Assembly (NCBI GenBank): GCA_028279875.1
Contig: JANQMU010000013.1
Coordinates: 1-64,000, forward strand
Direction of reading: 5' to 3'
Source of the DNA: Rhizobiaceae bacterium
GTDB taxonomy: Bacteria; Pseudomonadota; Alphaproteobacteria; Rhizobiales; Rhizobiaceae
DNA length: 64,000 nt
The notes beneath the pieces were generated by a model. It had not been told where the DNA came from. It saw nothing but the letters and a program-made list of their open reading frames with translations, and ran no database searches. Position 1 is the first letter of the stretch. The number at the start of each line of letters is the position of its first letter. Position numbers and translations under genes: made by a program. Shown piece by piece: positions 28,092 through 37,105 of the stretch.

Positions 28092-29410
28092 GCAATCTGG
28101 AAATCGGCATCTGGTCCTTCCCGGTTCTTCTGGTCCTTATCTTTCTGCGCATCCCGATCGGCCTCGCCATGCTGGCGGTCGGGGTCGGCGGCAGCTATCT
28201 GATCAACGGGTCCTTCCTGATGATCTTCGGGCAGCTCAAGAACCAGACCTACGGGACCTTTTCCAGCTATTCGCTTTCCATCGTGCCGCTGTTCCTGCTG
28301 ATGGGCCAGTTTGCCCGTCTCGGCGGCATGTCGAGTGCCCTGTTCTACGCCGCCGAAACTTGGCTCGGCCACCGCAAGGGCGGCGTCGCCATGGCCGCCA
28401 TCGGCGCCTGCGCGGGCTTCGGGGCGATCTGCGGATCGTCGCTGGCGACCGCCGCCACCATGGGCCAGGTCGCCCTGCCCGAATTGCGGCGCTACGGGTT
28501 CTCGGGGCCGCTCGCCACCGGCTCGCTGGCCGCCGGCGGCACGCTCGGGATCCTGATCCCGCCATCCGTCGTGCTGGTCATCTATGCCATCCTGACCGAA
28601 CAGAACATCGCCAAACTCTTTGTCGCAGCGGTCGTGCCCGGAATACTGGCGGCGCTCGGCTATATGCTGGCCATATCGATTTATGTGCGGGTCCGGCCGG
28701 GGTCGGGCGGCACGCGCGAGCGAGCCCCCTATGGCGAACGCTTTCGGGCTTTGCTCGCGGTCTGGCCGGTGCTTGTCGTCTTTCTCGTCGTCGTCGGCGG
28801 CATCTATCAGGGTATTTTCACGCCCACAGAAGCAGCCGCCATCGGGGCTGCCGGCACCGGCCTGATCGCGCTCGCCAATCGCGGCCTGACGTTCAAGACG
28901 CTCAAATCGTCGATCCTCGACACCGCCAATTCCACCGGCATGATCTTCCTGATCATCCTCGGCGCGGCGATCTATAACGGGTTTCTGGCCCTGTCGCAGT
29001 TGCCGCAGGAGGCTGCCCTTTATGTCACCGAGCAGGGCTTTTCGCCCTGGCTCGTGCTAACCGTGATCCTGCTGCTCTACCTGATCTTCGGCTGCGTGAT
29101 GGATTCGCTGTCGATGATCCTTTTGACCGTGCCGATCTTCTTCCCGATCGTCATCGGCCTGGATTTCGGCTTGACGCCCGAGGAGTTCGCCCTGTGGTTC
29201 GGCATCCTCGTCCTCATCGTGGTCGAGGTCGGCCTGATCACGCCGCCCGTCGGCATGAATCTGTTCGTCATCAACTCCATGGCCAGGGACATTCCCCTGG
29301 CCCAGACCTATCGCGGCGTCTTCCCGTTCGTCGCCACCGACCTGATCCGCGTCGTCATCCTGGCACTGTTCCCGTTCATCACGCTGGGCCTGGTCCGCTG
29401 GCTGTATTGA
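28088..29410 (+). CDS. dctM: TRAP transporter large membrane subunit
   Basis: A 440-residue polytopic transporter, ~12 hydrophobic segments, with the DctM motifs 'GACAGFGAICGSSLATAATMGQVALP', 'GTLGILIPPSVVLVIYAI', 'GIFTPTEAAAIGAAGTG' and 'ITPPVGMNLFVINSMA'. Start is the GTG at 28088, which overlaps the dctQ TGA (GTGA); no ATG fits. It is the sodium-driven transport channel. Confidence 0.92.
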   Translation: MSNLEIGIWSFPVLLVLIFLRIPIGLAMLAVGVGGSYLINGSFLMIFGQLKNQTYGTFSSYSLSIVPLFLLMGQFARLGGMSSALFYAAETWLGHRKGGVAMAAIGACAGFGAICGSSLATAATMGQVALPELRRYGFSGPLATGSLAAGGTLGILIPPSVVLVIYAILTEQNIAKLFVAAVVPGILAALGYMLAISIYVRVRPGSGGTRERAPYGERFRALLAVWPVLVVFLVVVGGIYQGIFTPTEAAAIGAAGTGLIALANRGLTFKTLKSSILDTANSTGMIFLIILGAAIYNGFLALSQLPQEAALYVTEQGFSPWLVLTVILLLYLIFGCVMDSLSMILLTVPIFFPIVIGLDFGLTPEEFALWFGILVLIVVEVGLITPPVGMNLFVINSMARDIPLAQTYRGVFPFVATDLIRVVILALFPFITLGLVRWLY

Positions 29411-29481
29411 AGCGCGTCCGGGTCAAGACAGAAGCAATTGCGTTTATGGCCGGCGGATCGATCACCCATGGCTGATCCAAC

Positions 29482-31779
29482 TCAATTGGCTTCGTCAGCG
29501 CGTTTCAGGGTCACGTCCTCCATGCTCGATGTCGTCAGTTCACAGGTCTCGGCATCGGCGAAAAGCCGCTTCCATGTCCCGGTCAGCGTGTCCTTGCCGT
29601 CATAGATCAGGGTGATGGGATCGAGTGATGCCCAATGGTCGCCGCATAATTCCTTGTATTCCGGCGGAAAAGCGTTCCAGCGTGTACCATCGATCACCTG
29701 ACCCTCTCGCGTTGCGTCAATGGAGACCTCGCCGATTTCCCGGCCGCGGGCCGCGTATTTGGATCCTGGCAAAAAGGCGTGATAGGTCCCGGTCACCTGC
29801 TCGCCGACCTGTTCGAGCAGGATCAGCGTGCTGCCCATCAGCCAGATTCCGTCCAGATCCTTCTGTTCTTGCGGAGCGACCATCAGCCGGTGATTGGCAT
29901 CGGCGACAAGTTCGATATCAAACCACTTTTGGCCATAGGGATCGGGACGCGGCACGCTGCCGGGCTCGCCATCCAGGCCCTTCGAACCGGTATTCTGGAT
30001 CCGGATGACCTGCTGGCCGGTCGGCAGGCTGGCGGCGCTGACAAAGAGGTTCGATTTCCAGACGGTGCCTGACGCGCCGTCCCGCTCATCGCCAAGGGAG
30101 CGCGGCGCTTCGAGCGGCCCGATCGTGACGGTCGGCGGAGCGTCGATAGCGCGGGAAAACGTCACGACAATATCCAGTGAGACATCCTTGTCCGCCAGAT
30201 TCAGCGTCTCATTCGTCAGGACATCCAGCGAAATCGGCGTGTTGAGCACGTGTTGCTGATATTGCAGTGCGGCCAGCAATTTCCGGTGTTCCGCCCGCAG
30301 GTTGAAGATCGTTGCGTCCTTGCCGAGAGAAATCTCCTTGAGTGCCTGAATCGCCCCATGCTCGATAAGCGCCTCCATCAGGCGTGCATAGGCTTCCTGT
30401 TCCTGAACCTCATAATAGGATTTGACCGCGACCTTGGCGGCGGTGGTGGCAAGCGAAATGACGGCACCCCAGTCGGCACCGCCGGAGCCGGCGATCTGGC
30501 TGAGATCCCGGATGCCCTTTGCCGGCAGTTTTGAACCGGCAGCCTTGCCGAATTCCTTGAAATACCGCCAGGCGGCCGGGGCGCCGGCAATCGCCTTCTC
30601 GATGGCAATGCCAAGCGCACCCTCCACCTCGTCACCGAATGCCTCATCGATTGCGTTTTGGAATTCGAAACCGTCGATGAATTCCTTGTAGGCGTCGGTC
30701 TCACCCAGATAGTCGCTGGCGAAATAGGCGCCGCCCTTGGCGCCGGCCGCCTCGATGCCTTTCGATATGGTGATGTTCTTGAGCGCGCCCGTCCCGCCGG
30801 TCGCATAGAGCTCGATCATGCTGCCCACGGCCTCGATCGCTGCAGCATAGATGATGCCCTTGACCTGGCTGTCGTAAAAATCGACGCGGGCATCGATCAG
30901 CTTGCTGTCCAGCAGCAATTGCCGCTGCGCCAGCCTGAGCCGCTGCGCCTGACCGACCGCCAGATGGGCATCCATCTCGGCGATTGCCGATTTGAGCATT
31001 TCAGACCGGGTCGCCATGCGCTGCAGCCGTTCGACCTCGGACAGCCCGTCCGTCGGGCGCCACCGGGCCTCATAGATCAGCGCACCATCAGCCCGGATTT
31101 CAACCGCTTCGACGAAGGGCGGGGTTTCGCGCCGCATGCCCTCGACCAGCGCGTCCAGTGCATCGACATAGGCTTGCTGCGCGGCGCCCATCCTGTCACG
31201 CGCAACTCCGGCCTGCTGATGCATTGTCAGATAGGTGGCAAAGCCCGGTGAGACCGCCTCGACCGGCCGCATCAGATAGTCCCGCTTTGCCGCCTCCAAC
31301 TGCGCCAGCGGAACGCGCGCCTCGGCGATCTCGAGATCGACATCTTTCACCTGCTCCTCAAGAAAGCTGATCTCCCCGTTCATGATGTCCAGCCGGGCAA
31401 CGACGTCCTTATAGGCCTGCTGGCCGGGCGCCGCCCTCAGGATCTTTTCCTGGCGCGCCAACTCGTCGCGTTGCGCAATCAGCGCGGCGGACGGTGCAAC
31501 TTCGCTTCTGTAGCCCTCGAGATATTGGATGTGATCGACAATCCGCTCGATCTCGAAGTCGAGTTCCTCGCGGCCCGCAAGATCATCCTCCAGCGAATCG
31601 AGATAATAGCCATAGGCGCTTTCGGCTTCGTCCGCCATAAGACGCATTTTGTCACTTGTCTCATAGAGCTGGTTGCTGGCTTGATCGAACGCCGCCCAAA
31701 GATCGGCTATGGACGCTGGCTGAGCACCCGCAGAAAAGGCGCAGAACAGATAAATCAGGGCTGACAAGGCGTGTTTCAC
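29482..31779 (-). CDS. Large secreted coiled-coil protein of unknown function
   Basis: A 765-residue protein I do not recognise. GTG start at 31779, GGGAGG upstream; signal peptide (residues 1-19, 'ALSALIYLFCAFSAGAQ'). Residues ~25-310 are heptad-rich ('RDELARQEKIL', 'ISFLEEQVKDVDLEI') and should form long coiled coils. A glycine/alanine stretch around 320-350 may be membrane-associating. Residues ~535-610 resemble an Ig-like/bacterial beta domain ('LDIVVTFSRAIDAPPTVTIGP'). The last ~125 residues look like a lipocalin-type 'DLDGIWLMGSTLILLEQ' barrel with two cysteines. It converges with dctM and has no obvious partner. Confidence 0.65.
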   Translation of the reverse strand: MKHALSALIYLFCAFSAGAQPASIADLWAAFDQASNQLYETSDKMRLMADEAESAYGYYLDSLEDDLAGREELDFEIERIVDHIQYLEGYRSEVAPSAALIAQRDELARQEKILRAAPGQQAYKDVVARLDIMNGEISFLEEQVKDVDLEIAEARVPLAQLEAAKRDYLMRPVEAVSPGFATYLTMHQQAGVARDRMGAAQQAYVDALDALVEGMRRETPPFVEAVEIRADGALIYEARWRPTDGLSEVERLQRMATRSEMLKSAIAEMDAHLAVGQAQRLRLAQRQLLLDSKLIDARVDFYDSQVKGIIYAAAIEAVGSMIELYATGGTGALKNITISKGIEAAGAKGGAYFASDYLGETDAYKEFIDGFEFQNAIDEAFGDEVEGALGIAIEKAIAGAPAAWRYFKEFGKAAGSKLPAKGIRDLSQIAGSGGADWGAVISLATTAAKVAVKSYYEVQEQEAYARLMEALIEHGAIQALKEISLGKDATIFNLRAEHRKLLAALQYQQHVLNTPISLDVLTNETLNLADKDVSLDIVVTFSRAIDAPPTVTIGPLEAPRSLGDERDGASGTVWKSNLFVSAASLPTGQQVIRIQNTGSKGLDGEPGSVPRPDPYGQKWFDIELVADANHRLMVAPQEQKDLDGIWLMGSTLILLEQVGEQVTGTYHAFLPGSKYAARGREIGEVSIDATREGQVIDGTRWNAFPPEYKELCGDHWASLDPITLIYDGKDTLTGTWKRLFADAETCELTTSSMEDVTLKRADEAN

Positions 31780-32010
31780 CGTAATTTGCTTCCTCCCGTC
31801 ATTTGGGCTTGGCGATCACCGTCAGCCAAACGCCACTCCAGCGTTTCGGGCACGTCCCGCCGAAACGCTTCGCCGGGGACATCATGCCCTGTCCGGACAT
31901 GGAACACACAACCACCGCCTTTTTAGATTATCATCCACGGCGCGCAATGCACAGCGGACACGGGTCGTACCCACGGCAGCCCGGTTTCAAGCCGTCTGCC
32001 GGAAACGCAA

Positions 32011-32451
32011 TCATTCCGGCGTGCCGGTATCGCCTTCAAGAACCTTCTGAAGACAGCAGGTCCGGGTATCCGCGTATCCGATCCGTTCGTAGAAGTCCCG
32101 AACCGGCACATTGTCACTTCGGATCAAAAGGTTGACCTTCCGGATTCCCCGCGCCTTGAGCCAATTCTCGGCGGCATCCATGATGCGCCGTCCAATCCCC
32201 TGGCCCTGTACCGCCGGTTCGACGGCAACATAATAGACCCAGCCGCGGTGCCCGTCCTCGCCCACCATGGCGGTCGCCCTGATCGCGGTGTCATCGGCGA
32301 GAACGAGAAGCGTCGATGACGGGCTGCCTTGACAAAACCGGATATCATGGCGCGGATCGTTCCATGGCCGCATGATGTCCGTCGCCGTCCAAAGGGCGAC
32401 GACCTCATCCAGATCACTGTCCGTAAATTCGCGAATCCTGTAGGAACGCAT
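32011..32451 (-). CDS. GNAT acetyltransferase (YpeA-like)
   Basis: A 146-residue GCN5-related N-acetyltransferase. Acetyl-CoA motif A is 'YVAVEPAVQGQGIGRRIMDAA' (V-x-x-x-x-Q/R-G-x-G). The N-terminal 'VVALWTATDIMRPWNDPRHDI' matches E. coli YpeA ('LWERCDLLRPWNDP'). Length fits. Substrate unknown. Start at 32451; the extension upstream is unsupported. Followed by a divergent HD gene. Confidence 0.85.
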   Translation of the reverse strand: MRSYRIREFTDSDLDEVVALWTATDIMRPWNDPRHDIRFCQGSPSSTLLVLADDTAIRATAMVGEDGHRGWVYYVAVEPAVQGQGIGRRIMDAAENWLKARGIRKVNLLIRSDNVPVRDFYERIGYADTRTCCLQKVLEGDTGTPE

Positions 32452-32567
32452 AATCGATTCCCATCCCGTTCCGCACCGGTCACCGGAGCGGATCGACCGG
32501 GTCGGCGCGATTTCGAAACTCACCACAAAGCACGCGCTTTGCCCGCACGCAACCAGGAAAAGAGCCC

Positions 32568-33146
32568 ATGGATCAAGACCGCCTGGCGAAGCAGTTCGCC
32601 TTCCTCATCGAAATCGACAAGCTCAAATCCGTTCTGCGGGCCAGCACGCTTTGCGATGCGTCACGCACCGAAAACTCGGGCGAGCACAGCTGGCATATCG
32701 CGCTCTACGCGCTGATCCTCGCCGAACATGCCAATCGACCCATCCGGATCGACCGTGTCATCAAGATGCTGCTGATTCACGATATTGTCGAAATCGACGC
32801 CGGCGACAATCCGATTCACGGCGATCATGACACATCGGAGCTGGAAGCCATCGAGCGCGCCGCGGCGGACCGGATCTTCGGCCTGTTGCCGACCGATCAG
32901 GCGGAGGATTTTCGCAACCTGTGGGACGAGTTCGAGGCGGCCGAGACCGATGACGCGATCTTCGCCAAATCGATCGATCGGGTTCAGCCGGTCATCCACA
33001 ATCTCGAAACCGACGGCGGCACCTGGCCGGATTTCAACGTCACCCGCGCGCAGTTGGAAGACCGTGTCGGCGTCAAGGTCCGGCGCGGCGCGCCGGCTGT
33101 CTGGACATGGCTGCAATCACGCATAGCCGCCCATTTTGGCGGTTGA
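32568..33146 (+). CDS. HD-domain phosphohydrolase (HDDC2/YfbR-like)
   Basis: A 192-residue HD-superfamily enzyme. Metal motif: 'SGEHSWHIALYALILAE' (His), 'KMLLIHDIVEIDAGD' (HD), and the later 'DRVQPVIHN' Asp. The N-terminal 'LIEIDKLKSVLRASTL' and the spacing match the YfbR/HDDC2 5'-deoxynucleotidase group. GAGCCC before the ATG is weak. Its last 30 bases overlap the 3' end of the convergent CBS-GGDEF gene. Confidence 0.87.
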   Translation: MDQDRLAKQFAFLIEIDKLKSVLRASTLCDASRTENSGEHSWHIALYALILAEHANRPIRIDRVIKMLLIHDIVEIDAGDNPIHGDHDTSELEAIERAAADRIFGLLPTDQAEDFRNLWDEFEAAETDDAIFAKSIDRVQPVIHNLETDGGTWPDFNVTRAQLEDRVGVKVRRGAPAVWTWLQSRIAAHFGG

Positions 33147-34079
33147 GATCCGCGGCCGGGATTCGACCGCCATCGCCTGTTCGGCCTCTCCGGGTTCCGG
33201 CACCTCGATACAGTCGCCGCCGTTTTCCGAAGCGGCCTGAACCAGCTCGCCGGCCCATTGCAGGATGCGCATGCCCTCGCAAATCTCAAAATTGGCATGT
33301 GCCAGGCCAATGCTGATGGTGCTCCAGCCGGTGTCGTCGGCGGCCGCATCGGCGCCGGACCGCACGGCCCGCATGATCCGCTCGCAGGCCCGAACGGCGG
33401 TTCTGGGATCGGTGTTCGGAAAGACGACGACAAAGCGATCCTCGGCCGTTCGGCCGATACTGTCATAGGCGCGCGTCTCCTCGACCAGGATTTTCGACAG
33501 TTTCTTCATCAAGCCGTCACCTGCCACGGGGCCTTTCGACCGGCTGATCTCTTCTAGCTGATCGACCTTGACGGCCGCCACCGACAGCGGCGCGCGAAAG
33601 CGGCGGTAACGGTTGAATTCGCCGTCCAGGATGGTCAGCAGATGGCGCAGATTGTGAAGACCGGTCAGGTCGTCGCTCAGCGATTGTGATTTCAGCCGCT
33701 TATGGGCCAGTTCGAAATCGCGAATGCTCAGCATGGCGCGAAGCTTTCCGCCTTCCACAACCGGGATATGGCGAAAGCCGCGCGCGCCAAGGGTCTCGTA
33801 GATGTCGTCGGCCGGATCGTCGCAGCAGCAGGTGACGACGGATGTGATCATGATGTCGGAGACCGGCCTGTCAAGACCCTCGTCGTGATACTCGACAAAG
33901 GCACGCACCAGGTCCCGTTCCGACACAATGCCGATGACGGCGCGGTCATCATCGATGACCGGAAGCGCGCCGATATTGTTGGCCGTCAAGATACGCGCAG
34001 CGTCAAGCAGGCTGACATGCGCCTGAATGGCCTGCAGTTCGATTGGCATTTTGTGCGCGAGCAATTCACGAATGCGCAT
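33117..34079 (-). CDS. CBS-domain pair fused to a degenerate GGDEF domain
   Basis: A 320-residue cytosolic protein: two CBS repeats (about 1-65 and 72-125, with 'SERDLVRAFVEY' and 'RGFRHIPVVEGGKLRAMLSIRD'), which bind adenine nucleotides, then a GGDEF domain (about 133-300) opening with 'DDLTGLHNLRHLL'. The catalytic signature is AEDRF (residues 212-216) instead of GGDEF, so cyclic-di-GMP synthesis is improbable; it may be a regulatory sensor. Start at 34079 (MRIREL) with a GGGGGA site; the frame remains open upstream but the extra residues are low-quality. The upstream 350 bases lead to the helicase gene on the other strand. Confidence 0.85.
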   Translation of the reverse strand: MRIRELLAHKMPIELQAIQAHVSLLDAARILTANNIGALPVIDDDRAVIGIVSERDLVRAFVEYHDEGLDRPVSDIMITSVVTCCCDDPADDIYETLGARGFRHIPVVEGGKLRAMLSIRDFELAHKRLKSQSLSDDLTGLHNLRHLLTILDGEFNRYRRFRAPLSVAAVKVDQLEEISRSKGPVAGDGLMKKLSKILVEETRAYDSIGRTAEDRFVVVFPNTDPRTAVRACERIMRAVRSGADAAADDTGWSTISIGLAHANFEICEGMRILQWAGELVQAASENGGDCIEVPEPGEAEQAMAVESRPRISTAKMGGYA

Positions 34080-34431
34080 GGAGTCCCCCGATCCCGGCTT
34101 GAAGTCGTTTCGGGGATTGTGCGGCTGCATGATTAAGAAAGGGTGCACCGGGACATGCGAAATGGCGCACCCCATTCTGCCGCCTGAAGATCGGATTTCG
34201 TTTGCTATTGCGCGCGATCTGTGATTAGTGCCGCGCAACACGCCGTGCGTAGACGATCGAAAGATCGCTGACGGCGTCCTTGGAAAGCAGCTAATCGCAA
34301 GAGATCGTTGCCGCAAAGACAGTGCATGAAGGCACATTGATAAACGCAGCTCATCTACGCTAGCTCGCCCAGACGAATCGACACCGCAGCGCCGGCAGGC
34401 GCTTGACCGGTCGATATGAGAAAGACTCCTT
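34080..34431 (+). promoter_or_regulatory. Long leader region of the helicase/cold-shock operon
   Basis: 352 bases without a gene. It contains a clear stem-loop at 34240-34277: outer arms ACGCCGT/ACGGCGT and inner arms CGATC/GATCG closing a GAAA tetraloop. Cold-shock and DEAD-box mRNAs often have long structured leaders, so this is a plausible 5' untranslated region rather than just spacer. It also has to hold the promoter of the CBS-GGDEF gene. Confidence 0.5.
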
Positions 34432-36027
34432 TTGAAAAAATTCAGTGATGTCGGCTTGGCCGATTCCATTCTTCGCGCCGTCGCGGCCGAAGGTTACTCT
34501 TCTCCAACGCCCATTCAGAACGAAGTGATCCCGGCCATGCTGGCGGGTCAGGATATTCTGGGCACGGCCCAAACGGGCACCGGCAAGACCGCTGCCTTCG
34601 TCCTGCCCCTGTTGCACGGGATCGCCACCGGCCGGCGGCATGCCGGACCGAAGCGCTGCCGGGCGCTGATTCTCGTGCCGACGCGCGAACTGGCAACGCA
34701 GATTGCCGTCAGCATTCGCACCTATGGACAGCTCGTGCGGCCATCGACGGCGATCGTGGTCGGCGGCCTGAAACCGGGTCCGCAAATCAGGGCGCTGGCA
34801 TCCGGCGTCGACATTGTCATCGCCACGCCGGGCCGGCTCGAGGATCACCTCGGCACCGGCGCCATCCGGCTCGACCGCACGGCAACCGTGGTGCTCGACG
34901 AGGCAGACCAGATGCTCGATCTTGGCTTCGCGCCGGCGATCCGGCGCATTCTCGGCCAGTTGCCGAAGGACCGGCAGACCGTTCTGCTGTCGGCGACGAT
35001 GCCCAAACAGATCCGGTCGCTGGCACGCGACCACCTGACGCGACCTGCGGAAATCGCCGTCGCGCCGGTTTCAAAGCCGATCGAGCGGATCGACCAGTCC
35101 GTCCTGTGGACCGACAGGGCGGCCAAGCGGGATCGCCTGATCGATCTTCTGTCGCGGACCGATGTCGAGCGGGCCATCGTCTTCACCCGCACAAAGCGCG
35201 GCGCCGACAGGGTGAGCCGGCAACTGGGCAAGGCCGGGCTGTCGAGCGCAGCCATTCACGGCAACAAGAGCCAGGGTCAGCGCGACCGGGCGCTCGACGC
35301 CTTCCGCAAGGCAAAAGTCCCGATCCTGGTGGCCACCGATGTGGCCGCCCGCGGCATCGACATCGACGGCGTCAGCCATGTCATCAATTACGAATTGCCG
35401 AATGTTCCGGAAGCCTATGTTCATCGCATCGGCCGCACCGCGCGGGCCGGCGCCAGCGGCATCGCCATTTCGCTGTGCGATCCGTCGGAGCGCGGTCTAC
35501 TGAAGGATATCGAACGGTTGATCGGCCGCCCCCTGGATGCCGGTAAAGCGGACGGAAACGACGCTGCGGCACGTTCCGCGCAACCGCAGGTCAAAACGGA
35601 AGCGACCCAGCGCCCCCGTCGACAACGCACGCGGCGTCAGGCACATAACCAGAATATCCCGCCCAGGGCACCTGCCGGAGAAAGTCCCGAAGCGGGCCTC
35701 GATCGGGTTCTCGGCAATGTCAACGCGACACCGAAATCCCGTCGCAAAGACCGCCGGCCATCGACACGTAAATCACCAAAACAGTTCTCACGTCATGCAT
35801 CAAAAGGAGATCATTCAATGCAGACAGGTTCAGTGAAATGGTTCAACGGAACCAAGGGATACGGCTTCATCGCACCCGATGACGGCGGTGCCGATGTGTT
35901 CGTACACATCAGCGCGGTCGAGCGGTCCGGCATGACCGGCCTCGATGAAGGCCAGAAGGTCAGCTTCGATGTGGAAGTCGACCCCAAGCGCGGCAAATCA
36001 TCGGCTGCAAATCTGCGCGCCGCCTGA
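34432..36027 (+). CDS. DEAD-box RNA helicase in frame with a C-terminal cold-shock domain
   Basis: A 531-residue open frame. Residues ~1-370 are a DEAD-box helicase: Q-motif '[10 protein letters not shown]', Walker A '[11 protein letters not shown]', 'PTRELATQ', '[10 protein letters not shown]', 'LLSATMP', '[14 protein letters not shown]' and '[12 protein letters not shown]'. Residues ~370-462 are a basic tail ('[10 protein letters not shown]'). Residues 463-531 are a complete cold-shock protein. The start is TTG at 34432: the codon just upstream in frame is TGA (34417), so no ATG is possible. No stop separates the helicase from the cold-shock protein, while a strong internal ribosome site precedes the latter, so both a fusion and a free CspA could be made. 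The protein should unwind structured RNA at low temperature. Confidence 0.85.
   Translation: MKKFSDVGLADSILRAVAAEGYSSPTPIQNEVIPAMLAGQDILGTAQTGTGKTAAFVLPLLHGIATGRRHAGPKRCRALILVPTRELATQIAVSIRTYGQLVRPSTAIVVGGLKPGPQIRALASGVDIVIATPGRLEDHLGTGAIRLDRTATVVLDEADQMLDLGFAPAIRRILGQLPKDRQTVLLSATMPKQIRSLARDHLTRPAEIAVAPVSKPIERIDQSVLWTDRAAKRDRLIDLLSRTDVERAIVFTRTKRGADRVSRQLGKAGLSSAAIHGNKSQGQRDRALDAFRKAKVPILVATDVAARGIDIDGVSHVINYELPNVPEAYVHRIGRTARAGASGIAISLCDPSERGLLKDIERLIGRPLDAGKADGNDAAARSAQPQVKTEATQRPRRQRTRRQAHNQNIPPRAPAGESPEAGLDRVLGNVNATPKSRRKDRRPSTRKSPKQFSRHASKGDHSMQTGSVKWFNGTKGYGFIAPDDGGADVFVHISAVERSGMTGLDEGQKVSFDVEVDPKRGKSSAANLRAA
35818..36027 (+). CDS. Cold-shock protein, nested in-frame start inside the helicase frame
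   Basis: A 69-residue CspA-family protein with '[18 protein letters not shown]' (RNP1 KGYGFI) and '[12 protein letters not shown]' (RNP2). ATG at 35818, preceded by AAGGAG with an 8-base spacer, which is a much better initiation site than the helicase's own TTG. It uses the same frame as the upstream helicase and shares its stop. Likely expressed as a separate RNA chaperone as well as the C-terminal domain of the longer product. Confidence 0.85.
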   Translation: MQTGSVKWFNGTKGYGFIAPDDGGADVFVHISAVERSGMTGLDEGQKVSFDVEVDPKRGKSSAANLRAA

Positions 36028-36097
36028 CACGGCCCGCGCATCACGATTGACGATCGGCGAGGCAAGGTCTCGCCGGTTGCCTTTGTTTCGTTTGCCG

Positions 36098-37105
36098 TCA
36101 GGTTCCGATGGCTTCGATTTCAGCAATCAGCGCCGGGTCGACAGCAATGCCGTTCGCCAGGTGATCGCGTTTCATCGCCTGTCGCCGATGGCCTGGAATT
36201 CTGGCGCCGTCCATCCCCGATATCATCTCCGCCATGGCCGCAAAACGCGGCAGCGCATCGTCTCCGAATGCCTGCGGGTCGATGGCGATCAGGGTTTGTC
36301 CGGATCCCGGCGGCGGCCCTTTGGCATCCAGAAACGATGATTGCTCATAGCTGTAATGGGCGCCGGTGAGGCCGGCGCTGAGCAGTTCGACCATCAGCGC
36401 CAGCACGGTGCCCTTGGCATCGCCCATGGGCGCCATGGTGCCGGCGATCGCGGCCTCGGCATCGGTGGTCGGCCGCCCTTCGGCGTCGAACGCCCACCCC
36501 TCGGGGATCGCCTGGTTTTTCTGCCGCGCCGCCATGATCTTGCCGCGCGCCACCTTCGACAGCGAGATGTCGATAGTGATCGGGTCGGATCCTGGCAGCG
36601 GAACGGCACAGGCGATCGGGTTGGTGCCATAGATCGCAGTACTGCCGCCCCATGGCGCCATGGCCGCAGGGGTGTTGGCGAACATCAGCCCGATCATCTG
36701 CCGTTCCGCCAGTGCCTCGACGACGACGCCGGCAACGCCGCAATGGTGCGAGCGGGTGATGCCGGCGATCGCAATGCCTTGGCTGCCGGCCGCTGCCGGC
36801 AGCCAGTCGAGCGCAAGATCAAGCGCCGGATAGGCAAAGCCATTGGCCGCATCGATCCGCGCGGCGCCGGATCGCGACGGATCGAGCTGCGGTACCGCAT
36901 GGCCGTCAACCTTGCCGCAGGCCGACTGTGCGGCATAGGACCCAACCCGGCGCAGCCCGTGGCCGCTCTGTCCGGTCAGTTCCGCCGCCAGCAGGGCGTT
37001 GGCGACGCTTTGCGCATTGGTCGCCGAGACATTGCTGCGCTCCAGCGCCCCGCAAATCAGCACGCGCACCTCATCGGGGCGCATCCGTGTGCCGTCGCCA
37101 GTCAA
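36098..37105 (-). CDS. comC: (R)-sulfolactate dehydrogenase, malate/L-lactate dehydrogenase family
   Basis: A 335-residue Ldh_2-fold NAD(P) oxidoreductase, the family to which ComC belongs. Visible: 'GQSGHGLRRVGSY', 'ITRSHHCGVAGVVVEALAE', and 'MGDAKGTVLALMVELLS'. Family enzymes reduce 2-keto acids such as sulfopyruvate. It is directly downstream of slcC, with a 4-base overlap (the TTG start at 37105 shares bases with the slcC TGA), and of suyAB, the same gene set used for sulfolactate desulfonation in Paracoccus/Roseovarius. There ComC and SlcC together turn (S)- into (R)-sulfolactate. An ATG seven codons later is an alternative start. Assignment to sulfolactate rests on context. Confidence 0.78.
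   Translation of the reverse strand: MTGDGTRMRPDEVRVLICGALERSNVSATNAQSVANALLAAELTGQSGHGLRRVGSYAAQSACGKVDGHAVPQLDPSRSGAARIDAANGFAYPALDLALDWLPAAAGSQGIAIAGITRSHHCGVAGVVVEALAERQMIGLMFANTPAAMAPWGGSTAIYGTNPIACAVPLPGSDPITIDISLSKVARGKIMAARQKNQAIPEGWAFDAEGRPTTDAEAAIAGTMAPMGDAKGTVLALMVELLSAGLTGAHYSYEQSSFLDAKGPPPGSGQTLIAIDPQAFGDDALPRFAAMAEMISGMDGARIPGHRRQAMKRDHLANGIAVDPALIAEIEAIGT

Noticed and set aside
34416-34450. Possible frameshift at a run of six A: ATG 34416 gives MRKTPFEK and would join the helicase if one A were missing
   Set aside because: The TTG at 34432 already gives a natural helicase N-terminus ([10 protein letters not shown]). A programmed shift or sequencing error is possible, but nothing requires it.
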